DNA of 64,000 bases, from contig NZ_NQKY01000008.1 of assembly GCF_002252675.1 (NCBI RefSeq), forward strand, positions 77,841 through 141,840, written 5' to 3'. Numbering within the stretch: the first letter of the stretch is position 1; each line of letters opens with the position of its first letter. Positions 16,613-25,607 of the stretch are shown piece after piece. This stretch comes from Synechococcus sp. BO 8801. GTDB lineage: Bacteria; Cyanobacteriota; Cyanobacteriia; PCC-6307; Cyanobiaceae. A program made the translations under genes and the position numbers. A model generated the notes under the pieces. The model made no database searches and was not told the DNA's origin. It saw only the letters and a program-made list of their open reading frames with translations.

Positions 16613-19192
16613 GTGACAACGACGGGTGTTCCTCCTGAGACCTTTCCGGGTGGAACCGCGCGCCCGCTGTCCCTTCCCGCCGCGGGTGGTCCGGGTCCAG
16701 GCGCTTTCGATCCGTCGCAGCAGAGCCCCCTCAGCCCCATCGGCGAGGGCCAGTCCGGCGGCGGCGGCCTGGGGGGCCTCGTACGGACGGTCAAGCGCCG
16801 TCAGTCCATCTTTCTGATCACCTTCGCGGTGGTGACCGGCGTTCTGGCGATCAACACGCTGCGTCAGCGCATCTTCTCCCCCGTCTACCAGGGGGGGTTC
16901 CAGATGCAGATCAGCAACCCCTTCGACAACCCTGGCGGCGGCGGCGGCGGCGGTTCCGTTGAGACGATCGCCCGCAGCGAGATCAAGACCGATGTGCCCA
17001 GTCTCATCGTTCTGATGCGCAGCCCCCTGCTGCTCGGGCCGGTCGCCCAGCGTCAGGGCGTGCCGCTCCGGGCCCTGGAGAGCAACCTTTCCATCAACCA
17101 GGAGTCGGCCCGGGTCGACAACGTCCTCAACGTGTCGCTGCGCTGGCCCGATCCAGCCAAGGGCAAGGCGATCCTGCGGCAGCTCGCCAAGGATTACACC
17201 GCCTTCTCCCTGACCCAGCGCCAGGCGGCGGTCAACTCCGGCGTCCGCTTCCTCGACGAGCAGGCCCCCGCGATCGAGGAACGGGTCACCAAGCTCTCCC
17301 AGGAGATGCTCAGGTTCCGGGAACGCAACAATTTCGTTGACCCGGCCACGGCGGCCAGCCAGATCCTCGGGGCCCGCGAAGGTCTGGTCAACCAGCTGCG
17401 CACCCTTCAGAACGAGCAGGTGCAGCTCGACAGCCAGCTGAAATCGATCCAGACCGGCAAGCTGCAGTTCACCCCCAGCGGTGCCCCCACCGCCCTTGAG
17501 CAGCTGGGTCGGAACAGCGTTCTGGTGCCGGGCAGGGGGGGATCTTCCGGAGCCGAGGCTGCCAGCGGCACCAAGACGCCCCTTGACCTCCTCAACCAGT
17601 TTGAACAGGAACTGGCCACCGCCAAGGGCACGTTCAAGGACAACTCTCCGATCGTTCAGTCCCTGATCGCCCGCCGCAACCAGTTGCTCCCCGTTGTGCA
17701 GCGGCAGGCTGCCGACGCCGTCAAGGCCCGGCTGCTTTCCAACGTGGCCCAGCAGGATGAGATCAACCGTCAGATCCTTCTGCTGAGCGAGAACTTCCGG
17801 AACAATCCCCAGAAGATGTCGGAGTTCGAGAACATCAACCAACGGCTCTCGATCGCCAGGGAGCAGTACTCCTCCTACATCCAGGCCAGGGAGCGTTACC
17901 GGCTCGAGATGGCCCGTTCCATTTCCCCCTGGGAAGTGATCGGACCTCCCGATTTCGGCGGCAGTCCGGTGGAGCCCAACATCCAGCGCAACCTGCTGAG
18001 GGCGATCATGATCGGTCTTCTGGCCGGTCTCGGCGCCGCCATCCTCCGCGAGCGGACCGACAACGTTTTCCACACCCCCATGGAGGTGGAGAAGGACCTG
18101 CAGCTGCCGGTTCTGGGTCTGATCCCCTACCTGCCCCTCGAGCCCGGTGTCGACATCGCCACCAGCATCTCCAAGATGTCCTCGAGCGAGCGCTTCGCCA
18201 TCAAGGAGTCGCTGCGCAGCCTGTTCACCACCTTCCGACTGCTCCGCGCCGACAGCAGCATCCGCATGGTGGGCATCACCTCCTCCACCCAGGGGGAAGG
18301 CAAGTCCCCCGCGGTCGCGGTGTTTTCCCGCACCCTGGCCGACCTCGGCCTCAAGGTGCTCGTCATCGACTCCGACATGCGGCTGCCGATGCAGGCCCGC
18401 TACCTGGGTGTGGAGCAGGGCGACGGCCTTTCCACCCTGCTCTCGGATTCAACGCGCAAACCGACGGATTTCATCCACTCCATCGCCGAGAACATGGACG
18501 TGCTTCCGGCCGGCCCGAAGCCGCCCGATCCGGCCAAGCTGCTCAACTCAACCCGCTGCAAGGAAGTCATGGACGAGATCCGTGCCCTTCCCGGCTACGA
18601 CATCATCGTCGTGGATGCGCCTCCCTGCCTGATGCTGGCCGATCCGATCCTGCTGGGAGAGAAGCTCGACGGCATCCTCTTCCTGGTCGGCCTCGGCAAG
18701 GTGAGTCGTGAGCTGGCTCCCCAGGCCAGCCGTCGCATCCGGGCCTCCGGGGTGGATGTGCTCGGCATCATCTGCAACCAGGTCAATTTCCCCAGCCGCC
18801 TCAACGATTACGGCTACGAATACGGCTACTACTACCACTACGCCTACGCGTCGGCGTCGGGTTACGCCAAGAGCGCCAGCGAACCTTCCACCGGTGGATT
18901 CGGCAGTTATGTGCAGCGCTATCGCGACAGCTACATGAAGGGTGCCGCGACCAATTCCTACATCTCCGCCCGCTACAACGAGGGCGAATCCGACGTCAAG
19001 ACCTACTACCGCGAGGACGAGGATCAGGGGTCTGCGCCCGTCGCCTCCAATGGCGGCCTCGGACCCAGCGCCGGCTCCTCCAGTTCCCTGCCTCCCGCCG
19101 AGAGGGTTTCCTCCCGTCGCCACCGTCCCTCCAGTGATGGTGGTGGCGGCCCGATGGGCTGGCTGCGCAAGCGCTTCGGGAACAGGGGCTGA
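16613..19192 (+). CDS. Wzc/BY-kinase: polysaccharide copolymerase with tyrosine autokinase
   Basis: The 859-residue inner-membrane protein has two membrane segments (SIFLITFAVVTGVLAI near residue 65 and LLRAIMIGLLAGLGAAIL near 463) that flank a large periplasmic Wzz-like coiled-coil region. A cytoplasmic BY-kinase domain follows. Walker A reads STQGEGKSP (Lys near 564), Walker A' reads VLVIDSDMRLP and Walker B reads IIVVDAPP. The C-terminal tail is rich in tyrosine (YGYEYGYYYHYAYA and later tyrosines to about residue 800), the usual autophosphorylation cluster. GTG 16613 is the chosen start; the frame also opens at TTG 16565. It controls chain length and export together with the divergent SLBB protein. 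Confidence 0.92.
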   Translation: MTTTGVPPETFPGGTARPLSLPAAGGPGPGAFDPSQQSPLSPIGEGQSGGGGLGGLVRTVKRRQSIFLITFAVVTGVLAINTLRQRIFSPVYQGGFQMQISNPFDNPGGGGGGGSVETIARSEIKTDVPSLIVLMRSPLLLGPVAQRQGVPLRALESNLSINQESARVDNVLNVSLRWPDPAKGKAILRQLAKDYTAFSLTQRQAAVNSGVRFLDEQAPAIEERVTKLSQEMLRFRERNNFVDPATAASQILGAREGLVNQLRTLQNEQVQLDSQLKSIQTGKLQFTPSGAPTALEQLGRNSVLVPGRGGSSGAEAASGTKTPLDLLNQFEQELATAKGTFKDNSPIVQSLIARRNQLLPVVQRQAADAVKARLLSNVAQQDEINRQILLLSENFRNNPQKMSEFENINQRLSIAREQYSSYIQARERYRLEMARSISPWEVIGPPDFGGSPVEPNIQRNLLRAIMIGLLAGLGAAILRERTDNVFHTPMEVEKDLQLPVLGLIPYLPLEPGVDIATSISKMSSSERFAIKESLRSLFTTFRLLRADSSIRMVGITSSTQGEGKSPAVAVFSRTLADLGLKVLVIDSDMRLPMQARYLGVEQGDGLSTLLSDSTRKPTDFIHSIAENMDVLPAGPKPPDPAKLLNSTRCKEVMDEIRALPGYDIIVVDAPPCLMLADPILLGEKLDGILFLVGLGKVSRELAPQASRRIRASGVDVLGIICNQVNFPSRLNDYGYEYGYYYHYAYASASGYAKSASEPSTGGFGSYVQRYRDSYMKGAATNSYISARYNEGESDVKTYYREDEDQGSAPVASNGGLGPSAGSSSSLPPAERVSSRRHRPSSDGGGGPMGWLRKRFGNRG

Positions 19193-19230
19193 GGGTTCGG
19201 TTCGTTTCAGCTCAGGGTTCGCTGCAGGTG

Positions 19231-19251
19231 AGGGCCCGTTTCAGGGGCCCT
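19231..19251. terminator. GC hairpin between convergent kinase and phosphatase genes
   Basis: A perfect 7-bp inverted repeat (AGGGCCC, loop of seven, GGGCCCT) lies between the BY-kinase stop and the end of the phosphatase gene, covering the latter's stop codon. It could end transcription from both sides, but no run of T follows on either strand, so it is a weak candidate. Confidence 0.35.
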
Positions 19252-19828
19252 TCCCCCCGCCAAGGAGGGGCTCCACCGGCCCCGTCTCCAAACCGTCACC
19301 CATGGCTGGGCGGGCGCAGAGCAGCATTTCGAGCATCACCAGGTGGTCATAGATGGGCATGGCCATCGGGTGGCAGCGACGCACCCAGGCCAGGGCCGCC
19401 AGCGGATCGATGCCGCGCAGTCGGGCCGTCAGGCCAACCGCCAGAAGGGGGGAGCGTTCGTACCCCGCCATGCAGTGCAGATAGATGGGAGCGGCCTGGT
19501 TCACCAGCGCTTCCGCCCTCGCCAGGGCCAGGGCCAGTCGCTCCTGGCGCAGCGGCTCCTGCTGCCTGTGGTCGGGCAGGGAGACCCGGTCGCTGCTCCA
19601 GCCGGGGGGAACGATCAGGGCGCTTTCCTCCTCCGGATAGCAGCAGCTGAAGCGGCTGCGGATCCCGGCCTCCTCCAGCTGTTGCCAATGCCTGGCCGTG
19701 CGCGGCATGGGACCGATCGCCAGCTGACCGTTGAGCACCCAGCTGCAGGGCAGGGAGCGGTCGGGCATCGGCGGCAGGGGCCGGTCCTGCCTCAGGCTAT
19801 GGAGAAACTGCCGCAGGGGGCCCATCAT
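19241..19828 (-). CDS. Dual-specificity protein phosphatase
   Basis: The 195-residue protein carries the Cys-based phosphatase signature HCMAGYERSP, with catalytic Cys near residue 119 and Arg near 125; Asp 86 in SLPDHR may be the general acid. This is the dual-specificity/tyrosine phosphatase type, distinct from the low-molecular-weight Wzb enzymes normally paired with BY-kinases. ATG 19828 is chosen, with GAGG eight bases upstream. It converges on the BY-kinase gene with 48 bp between stops, and it follows the exosortase partner gene by 37 bp. A role in dephosphorylating the kinase's tyrosine tail is inferred from position. Confidence 0.85.
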   Translation of the reverse strand: MMGPLRQFLHSLRQDRPLPPMPDRSLPCSWVLNGQLAIGPMPRTARHWQQLEEAGIRSRFSCCYPEEESALIVPPGWSSDRVSLPDHRQQEPLRQERLALALARAEALVNQAAPIYLHCMAGYERSPLLAVGLTARLRGIDPLAALAWVRRCHPMAMPIYDHLVMLEMLLCARPAMGDGLETGPVEPLLGGGKGP

Positions 19829-19865
19829 CGGCGTGCCCTCGACGGGTGGCGCTTGTCGGTTGCGC

Positions 19866-20531
19866 TCACGTCCGGGTTCGCAGCACCGGCTCCACCAGGG
19901 CCAGCACCTGCTGCCAGAGGCGGTCGGAAGGGGGCTTTCCCTTGGGCCCACGCAGGCTGATCAGGGTGCAGGCATAGGTGCGATGGGGCTGGAGCCCGAT
20001 CACCTTCTCGATGGCGGACTCCCTCCCGACCGCCAGACGATCGGCGAGGGTGGTGAGCTGTTCACGGGTGACCCCGAAGGGCTTCTCCGGGCCAGGGCCT
20101 GACATCAGGCAGGTCTGGAGGGTGGGGCGGTCCTTGGTCAGTCCCCTTGCCGTCGGGACCGGGCTGCCGATCAGGCGGCGCTGGATGAGATTCAGGCTGG
20201 CCTGGTCCCGCCCGATGACACTGGTCTGGAAGTTGAAACGCTGGCGCACCGTGCCGCCCATCAGGGTCAGCTCGAACCCCTCCTGCAGGGGCAGGACGAC
20301 CGGCGCCGTGGTGGAAAGTTCGTAGCTGCGCTTCGCCGGCCAGGGGGGGGCGAGGCTGGGGGCCGTCTCCGGCAGCAGCTGGGCCCCGCGCAGCGCCGCT
20401 TCCAGCTGCTCAGCCGGCAGGGCACGCGGTGCCGCGGGCCAGCGCGGCAGCAGGATCGCCTGGGTCGCCAGAAGGGCCGCAGCGACGGCGAAGGTGCCGT
20501 ACCAGCGGACCAGAAGGGGAGGGGTGATCAC
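19866..20531 (-). CDS. Cyanoexosortase A system-associated protein
   Basis: The 221-residue protein has one N-terminal membrane segment (WYGTFAVAAALLATQAILLP) and an extracytoplasmic domain with TTAPVVLPLQEGFELTLMGG, CLMSGPGPEKPFGVT and TYACTLISLRGPKG. Position and layout match the small partner encoded next to cyanoexosortase A (TIGR04153 type). The GTG start at 20531 overlaps the exosortase stop (GTGA), implying coupled translation. Its exact biochemical role is unknown; EpsI-like assistance in sorting is the usual suggestion. Confidence 0.8.
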   Translation of the reverse strand: MITPPLLVRWYGTFAVAAALLATQAILLPRWPAAPRALPAEQLEAALRGAQLLPETAPSLAPPWPAKRSYELSTTAPVVLPLQEGFELTLMGGTVRQRFNFQTSVIGRDQASLNLIQRRLIGSPVPTARGLTKDRPTLQTCLMSGPGPEKPFGVTREQLTTLADRLAVGRESAIEKVIGLQPHRTYACTLISLRGPKGKPPSDRLWQQVLALVEPVLRTRT

Positions 20532-21466
20532 GCTCCTTCCCCCGGTTGCGGCGGGGCGGGCAGGGGGGGAAGTTCCCGCTCGAGCAGCCGCATGTAGACC
20601 ATGCCGAAGATCATCACCGCCACTCCGGAAAAGACCAGGGAGCCGGTGCTCTCGTGGAAGAAATCGAACAGCCAGCTGCCCTTGCCTTGGCCGTTGCCCG
20701 CGAACACCGCCAGCAGGGCGATGCGGAAGGTGTTGCAGACCAGGCCGATCACCGGCGCCATCAGCAGCACCACGGCACGGCTGGTCCAGGAGCGGATCGG
20801 AAAGGCCAGCAGGAAGATGACGCCCACGCACAGGATCTGGGCCATCAGGTCCACCCCGTTGCAGGGGCCGAGCACCCGTACGCCGCCGCCTGGCAGCAGC
20901 ACGCTGCGAGCGTTCACCGTGACGTCGAGTCCGAGCACGCTCAGCCAGAGACCGGAGAGGCTCGCGGTGAGCAGGCTGATGGGGGCTTCCGGCAGGGTCC
21001 GCATCAGCAGGGCGAAGCTTGGAAGCAGCATCAGGCAGAGCAGCGGATCGCGGAAACGGCCCAGGCTGGCCGGTTTCTCCGCCATCAGACCCAGGCTGAG
21101 GCCGCCGATCGGCGCCAGGGCGAACAGCAGACCGTCCCAGTGGAGGATCAGCGCCGAGCGGGCCAGGACCCAGACCAGCAGCAGGCTGCCGATGACCAGT
21201 CCCCAGGCGCCTGGCCTGGGCCGGAGGTCCTCGAACTGGTCCTCCATGCAGATCACCGCCCCCCCCCACACCAGCACCGCGAACACGGTGATGTGCTCGC
21301 TCTGGCTGCTCTGGAAGACGGCGATGTTCTGGACCGCCACCGCAGCGGCCAGGGCCAGCCAGAGGTTGCGGGGCGTGGGCGGGGGAACGGCCGGGATCGC
21401 GGCCCGCCAGCCCGGAGGAATCCTCTGAAGGAGGCCGCTGAAGAGTCGCTCGATGGTGTTGCTCAT
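20528..21466 (-). CDS. crtA: Cyanoexosortase A (membrane transpeptidase)
   Basis: This 312-residue multi-pass protein has about eight membrane segments and the conserved exosortase catalytic set: Cys in GPCNGVDLMAQ (residue 202), Arg in NTFRIALL (248) and His in FDFFHESTG (271). The family is proposed to cleave C-terminal PEP-CTERM-like signals and transfer the protein to a surface anchor. The symbol follows the NCBI name for cyanoexosortase A, not the carotenoid gene. It overlaps capD upstream (ATGA) and its partner downstream (GTGA). No PEP-CTERM substrate is visible in the window. Confidence 0.9.
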   Translation of the reverse strand: MSNTIERLFSGLLQRIPPGWRAAIPAVPPPTPRNLWLALAAAVAVQNIAVFQSSQSEHITVFAVLVWGGAVICMEDQFEDLRPRPGAWGLVIGSLLLVWVLARSALILHWDGLLFALAPIGGLSLGLMAEKPASLGRFRDPLLCLMLLPSFALLMRTLPEAPISLLTASLSGLWLSVLGLDVTVNARSVLLPGGGVRVLGPCNGVDLMAQILCVGVIFLLAFPIRSWTSRAVVLLMAPVIGLVCNTFRIALLAVFAGNGQGKGSWLFDFFHESTGSLVFSGVAVMIFGMVYMRLLERELPPLPAPPQPGEGA

Positions 21467-23400
21467 CGGGCCAGGGCGTCGAGCAGAGGGGAGGCCGGGA
21501 GACCCTCTTCAGGATCGTATTCCGGGACCAGGCGCCGCAGCAGCTGGCTCGAGGCGGCTTCGTCCCACTGGGCGAGCGCCTCATGCAGCTGCTGGATCAG
21601 GGGCCCCAGCTGTTCGCTGTCCCGATGGGGTTCGGTGGCCCTGCGGATCAGCGGGTGCTGGGTGGGCTGGTCGGCGGCGCTGATCAGGAGCTCCTCGTAG
21701 AGCTTTTCCCCCGGCCGCAGGCCGGTGTACTGGATGGCGATGTCCCCGTCGCTGTTGTGCTCGTCGCGCACCCGCAGCCCGGACAGCTCGATCATCTGGC
21801 GGGCCAGGTCGGCGATCCGGACCGGTTCGCCCATGTCGAGCAGGAAGAGATCGCCGCCCATGGCCATGCCGGTGGCCTGCAGCACCAGCTGGACGGCCTC
21901 CGGGATGGTCATGAAGTAGCGGGTGATGGCCGGATGGGTGACGGTGACCGGCCCACCTCTGGAGATCTGCTGATGGAACAGGGGGATCACCGAGCCGGAG
22001 GAGCCCAGCACGTTGCCGAACCGGACCATCGAGAGGATCGGGCCACCGTCCTCGATCTCGGCAGCAGCGGCCTGGATCAGCAGTTCGCAGATGCGCTTGC
22101 TCGCTCCCATGACATTGGTGGGGCGAACGGCCTTGTCGGTGGAGATCAGGGTGAGCCGGCTCACGCCCGAGGCCCGGGTGGCGGCGATCACGGCCTCGGT
22201 GGCGCCGATGTTGTTGGCGATGCCGGCGCAGAGGTTGGCCTCAACGAGGGGAACGTGCTTGTAGGCGGCGGCATGGAAGATCGTGTCGACCCGGTGCTGA
22301 CGGCAGATCAGGGTGAGGCGGGCCGCGTCACAGGCATCGCCGAGGACGGCATGGAGCTCGACGCCGCAGGGTTTGGAGCCCAGCTCCCGCTCGATGGCGT
22401 AGAGGGCGAATTCGTTGCGCTCGACCAGCAGCAGCCTGGCGGCACCCAGGCCCACGACCTGGCGGCACAGCTCGCTGCCGATCGAGCCACCGGCGCCCGT
22501 CACCAGCACCACCTTCCCCTCGACGCCGGCCTTGAGCAGCACCGGGTCGGGGTTAGAGGGTTCGCGGCCAAGAAGATCCTCGATCGCCACCGGCTGCAGG
22601 TCGGAGACGATCCTCTGGCCGGTGGCCATCTGGGCCAGCGAGGGGACCGAGAGGACTTCCAGTCCCCGGTGGGTGAGCTGATCCACCAGCAGGCGTTTGC
22701 GCCGCCGCGACATGGTGGGCATCGCCAGCAGGACCTTGCGGACGCCGTGACGCTCGATCAGACGGGGCAGCCGCAGGGGCGAGTGGATGGCCATGTTCTG
22801 GAGGGTCCGGCCCTGCAGGCCCTCATCGTCATCAAGGAAGCCGACGATGCGGAAGCGGGGGTCGTTGCGCAGGGCCAGCAGCAGACCCATGCCGGAGGCG
22901 CCGGCGCCGTAGATGAGGGTGCCATCACCCTGGGAGCCGCCGGGGGAGTGGTTCTCCCGTTGATCGAGGTGATGGACCAGGACGTCACGCAGCACGATGC
23001 GGCTGGCGATGGCCCCGCCGGTGAACAGCAGCCAGTAGAGAATCCAGAAGGATCTTGGTGGCTGGGCACCGCCGATCAGGGTGCTGCTCAACAGCAGGAT
23101 CAGCACCATCGCGCCGGAGCGGGGCACCAGCCCGTAGAGGGAGTGGCTGCCGGCGTAGCGGGTGAGCCCCCGATACCAGCCCGAGACCACCAGGACGGGC
23201 AGGCCGGTGATGACGGCCAGGGGCAGCAGCAGGATCGTGGAGGGCATGAAGCCCTTCAGGGTGGTGGCGTCCGGCAGACGCAGGATGAAGGCGCCGAGAT
23301 AGGAGGCGACGATCATCAGACCATCGAAGACCACCAACAGCAGCCGGCGGGCCAGCAGCTGCTTCTGCACGTAACGAAGAAATGAGAGCTGGGGAATCAA
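21463..23400 (-). CDS. CapD/WbpM-like nucleotide-sugar dehydratase-epimerase
   Basis: The 645-residue protein starts with four membrane segments (LLLVVFDGLMIVASYLGAFI, ILLLPLAVITGLPVLVVSG and two more). A Rossmann-like domain (YGAGASGMGLLLAL) follows, then the C-terminal short-chain dehydrogenase domain with VTGAGGSIGSEL, AAYKHVPLVE and ISTDKAVRPTNVMGASKR. This is the FlaA1/WbpM/CapD family, which converts UDP-GlcNAc-type sugars to 4-keto-6-deoxy intermediates for polysaccharide start sugars. The stop overlaps the exosortase start (ATGA), so sugar supply and exosortase are translationally coupled. Confidence 0.93.
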   Translation of the reverse strand: MIPQLSFLRYVQKQLLARRLLLVVFDGLMIVASYLGAFILRLPDATTLKGFMPSTILLLPLAVITGLPVLVVSGWYRGLTRYAGSHSLYGLVPRSGAMVLILLLSSTLIGGAQPPRSFWILYWLLFTGGAIASRIVLRDVLVHHLDQRENHSPGGSQGDGTLIYGAGASGMGLLLALRNDPRFRIVGFLDDDEGLQGRTLQNMAIHSPLRLPRLIERHGVRKVLLAMPTMSRRRKRLLVDQLTHRGLEVLSVPSLAQMATGQRIVSDLQPVAIEDLLGREPSNPDPVLLKAGVEGKVVLVTGAGGSIGSELCRQVVGLGAARLLLVERNEFALYAIERELGSKPCGVELHAVLGDACDAARLTLICRQHRVDTIFHAAAYKHVPLVEANLCAGIANNIGATEAVIAATRASGVSRLTLISTDKAVRPTNVMGASKRICELLIQAAAAEIEDGGPILSMVRFGNVLGSSGSVIPLFHQQISRGGPVTVTHPAITRYFMTIPEAVQLVLQATGMAMGGDLFLLDMGEPVRIADLARQMIELSGLRVRDEHNSDGDIAIQYTGLRPGEKLYEELLISAADQPTQHPLIRRATEPHRDSEQLGPLIQQLHEALAQWDEAASSQLLRRLVPEYDPEEGLPASPLLDALAR

Positions 23401-23731
23401 TCGTTCAGTTCGGCGGTGATCGACGAATCAGGAAATGCAGTGGGGATGCAGTGGGAATGCAACGGTGAAAAAAACAGCTGCGGCGAAGAGAAGGAAGCGA
23501 CGTCTGAATGGCTGCCCACCAGTGTTGACTTACCTCGATGACTTGCCCGTGCAACGCTTCCGCTCAAGCGAACAGGAGGCCAGCAGATGCATGAGAGGGG
23601 TGATTGGCGCCGACTGGACGGAGCAAGGCTAGGCAATCACATGGAGATCGTCATTCTCACACACCAATAGTGTGATGCCGGAATGGATCATGGCCGTGGC
23701 AATACCTGCACCTTTTGACGTTACTGCCCAT
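23401..23731. other. 331-bp gap upstream of capD
   Basis: No coding signal is convincing here. The stretch is visibly poorer in GC than its flanks. It holds a short direct repeat (gcagtggggat / gcagtgggaat near 23437-23458), an A-run at about 23468-23474 that would read as T on the minus strand, and an imperfect inverted repeat CACAC-N5-GTGTG near 23661-23676. This is the likely place for a capD promoter or operator, and perhaps for attenuation of read-through from the WecA-like gene. None of these is strong enough to name. Confidence 0.4.
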
Positions 23732-24670
23732 TCAGGGGGAGAAGGGGACGGCCTGGTGCCGATCGAGCCACAGGCCCAGAGCCAGCTCCAGCAGCAGCAG
23801 GCCGAGCTCCAGGGGCAGGCCCTGGAGGAGCAGGGCCGCCCCCAGCAGGGCGGTGGCGCCGATGTAAAGCAGGGCCACCCGGGCATGGGGCCAGCCGGCC
23901 TGATGCAGGCGCTGATAAAGGTGCAGGCGGTGGGCCTGGAAGATGGGTTGCCCCGCAGCCAGCCGGCGCAGGACGCAGAGGCAGGCGTCCCCCAGCAGCG
24001 GGAAGCCCGCCAGCAGCAGACCCAGGGCCAGGGCTGGCGTGGCCTGCTGCAGCACCATCCCGGCGATGACCGCCCCCAGGAAGGTGCTGCCCACATCCCC
24101 CATGAACACCCGTGCCGGGCTCCAGTTCCAGGCCAGGAAGCTCAGCAGGGCTCCGATCAGCGGCACCAGCGCGTGGCCGCCATCGGGGGTCATGGCCAGG
24201 AAGGCCACGATCAGCAGCACCGCGGCGCAGCCGGCGACGAGGCCGTCGAGCCCGTCGCTGAAGTTGACGAAGTTGATCACCGCCGTGGCCGCGAACACCG
24301 CCACCGGCACCAGCCACCAGGGCAGGGCCAGGGGTGAGATCGCCACCAGCGCCAGGGCCGTGGCGATCTGCACGCCGTAGCGCCAGGCGGCCGGCAGATC
24401 GAGGCGGTCGTCCAGCAGGCCCACCAGGGCCAGCGGCAGACAGATCAGGGGGACCCAGGCCGGCCAGCCCTCCCCGGCGAACGGAGCCAGTCCGCTGCCA
24501 ACGAGGACGAAGGCCAGCCCCCCGCCCCTGGGGGTGGGTCGCTGATGGGAGCTGCGGGCGTTGGGCTGATCCACCAGCCGGCGCCGCAGCAGGGGCAGGA
24601 GCCGGTGCAGCAGCAGCGCGCCGAGGCCGGCGCCCAGCAGCAGGAAGGCCAGGCCGTGCAGGGGGGTCAT
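23732..24670 (-). CDS. WecA/MraY-family glycosyl-1-phosphate transferase
   Basis: This 312-residue protein has about ten membrane segments and the family motifs NARSSHQRPTPRGGG, GLLDDRLDLP (metal-binding Asp pair), NFSDGLDG, VFMGDVGSTF and the HRLHLYQRL histidine motif. It would transfer a sugar phosphate to polyprenyl phosphate to start a lipid-linked glycan. The WecA/WbpL group fits better than MraY because of the locus and the HRLHLYQ motif. It overlaps the upstream epimerase-like gene (ATGA), a pairing also seen in O-antigen clusters. Confidence 0.9.
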   Translation of the reverse strand: MTPLHGLAFLLLGAGLGALLLHRLLPLLRRRLVDQPNARSSHQRPTPRGGGLAFVLVGSGLAPFAGEGWPAWVPLICLPLALVGLLDDRLDLPAAWRYGVQIATALALVAISPLALPWWLVPVAVFAATAVINFVNFSDGLDGLVAGCAAVLLIVAFLAMTPDGGHALVPLIGALLSFLAWNWSPARVFMGDVGSTFLGAVIAGMVLQQATPALALGLLLAGFPLLGDACLCVLRRLAAGQPIFQAHRLHLYQRLHQAGWPHARVALLYIGATALLGAALLLQGLPLELGLLLLELALGLWLDRHQAVPFSP

Positions 24671-25590
24671 GGCACCAGCGGCAGCACGGGAAAGGGTTCG
24701 GGGGATCCCCCGAGAAGGTGGTGGGCCGGCGTGAAGCCGGCCAGGTCGGCGCCCATGCGCAGCACCGCCTCAAAGCGCTTCGGGGAGAGCAGCAGCAGCG
24801 GCGAGGCGAGGGACAGGAACAGGCGCGGCGGCAACGCCAGCAGGCGGCAGCGGCGGGCCCGATCCCCCCGGTCGGTCGCGTCCTGGAGGCGCCGGAGCAT
24901 GGCCGCGTAGCTCAGGGTGTCGTCGCCGCCGAGGGGGAGGTGCACCGGCTGGGACGGGTCGAAGCCGTCCTCGGCCAGGCGGTCGGCCAGGTGCAGGGCC
25001 ACGGCGGCCAGCTGGCGGCAGTGGATGGGCTGGCGCAGCCCTCCTTCGCCGGGCAGGGGCAGCAGGGGCAGGCGGCGCAGCAGCTGGCGCAGCCGGCTGA
25101 GGTTGCGATCACCCAGGGGGCCGGCCTGGCCGTAGATGAGGGTGGGGGCCAGGATCCGCAGGGGGCGGGCGTGGGCGGCGCAGGTCCGGCTCAGCGACTC
25201 CTCCGCCTGCCGCAGCCGCCGCACCAGATCGCGGTCAAAGCGGTTGGCGGCGAAGCGCTTGGTGATCACCGAGGAGGAGGAGCAGGCGATCACCCCCTGC
25301 AGCCGGCCGAAGCGGGCAGGGTCGCGGCCGGCGAACCGCTCCAGCCAGGGGGCGAACGACCAGATCGGGGCAAAGCTGACCAGCAGCCCCGCCGGCACCT
25401 CGGCCCCGGCACCGGTGTCCTCGAGGTCGCAGCGCAGGAACGGCGGTGCCTCGCCACCGCCGCTGCCGCCGCTGGCCGGGGGCAGCGGCGGCCGGCGCCC
25501 CGCCACCACCAGCTCCCGCCCTGCCGCCAGAGCGATCAGGGCCTGGCCGCTCGGGCTGGTGGCCCCGAAGAGCGTGATCGGCGCAGGCAT
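24667..25590 (-). CDS. NAD-dependent epimerase/dehydratase-like protein
   Basis: The 307-residue protein starts ITLFGATSPSGQALI, a modified Rossmann glycine motif. It continues with CSSSSVITKR, where the usual YxxxK is absent, and ILAPTLIYGQ, QPIHCRQLAAVALHLADR. It resembles extended short-chain dehydrogenases that act next to WecA-type enzymes. The weak catalytic motif (Ser stretch then Thr-Lys) leaves activity uncertain. The ATG at 25590 is chosen. The stop overlaps the downstream transferase start (ATGA). Confidence 0.78.
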   Translation of the reverse strand: MPAPITLFGATSPSGQALIALAAGRELVVAGRRPPLPPASGGSGGGEAPPFLRCDLEDTGAGAEVPAGLLVSFAPIWSFAPWLERFAGRDPARFGRLQGVIACSSSSVITKRFAANRFDRDLVRRLRQAEESLSRTCAAHARPLRILAPTLIYGQAGPLGDRNLSRLRQLLRRLPLLPLPGEGGLRQPIHCRQLAAVALHLADRLAEDGFDPSQPVHLPLGGDDTLSYAAMLRRLQDATDRGDRARRCRLLALPPRLFLSLASPLLLLSPKRFEAVLRMGADLAGFTPAHHLLGGSPEPFPVLPLVP

Positions 25591-25607
25591 GGGGGGGACC
25601 AAGGGGA

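Noticed and set aside
21583..23385. A 600-codon plus-strand frame opposite capD
   Set aside because: The product is rich in Gly, Asp, His and Gln without any domain; it mirrors codon bias of the minus-strand capD gene.
23629..24096. Minus-strand frame ending near 23629 (155 codons) inside the WecA-like gene
   Set aside because: It is a second frame of the conserved membrane protein, with Pro/Ala/Ser/Cys composition.
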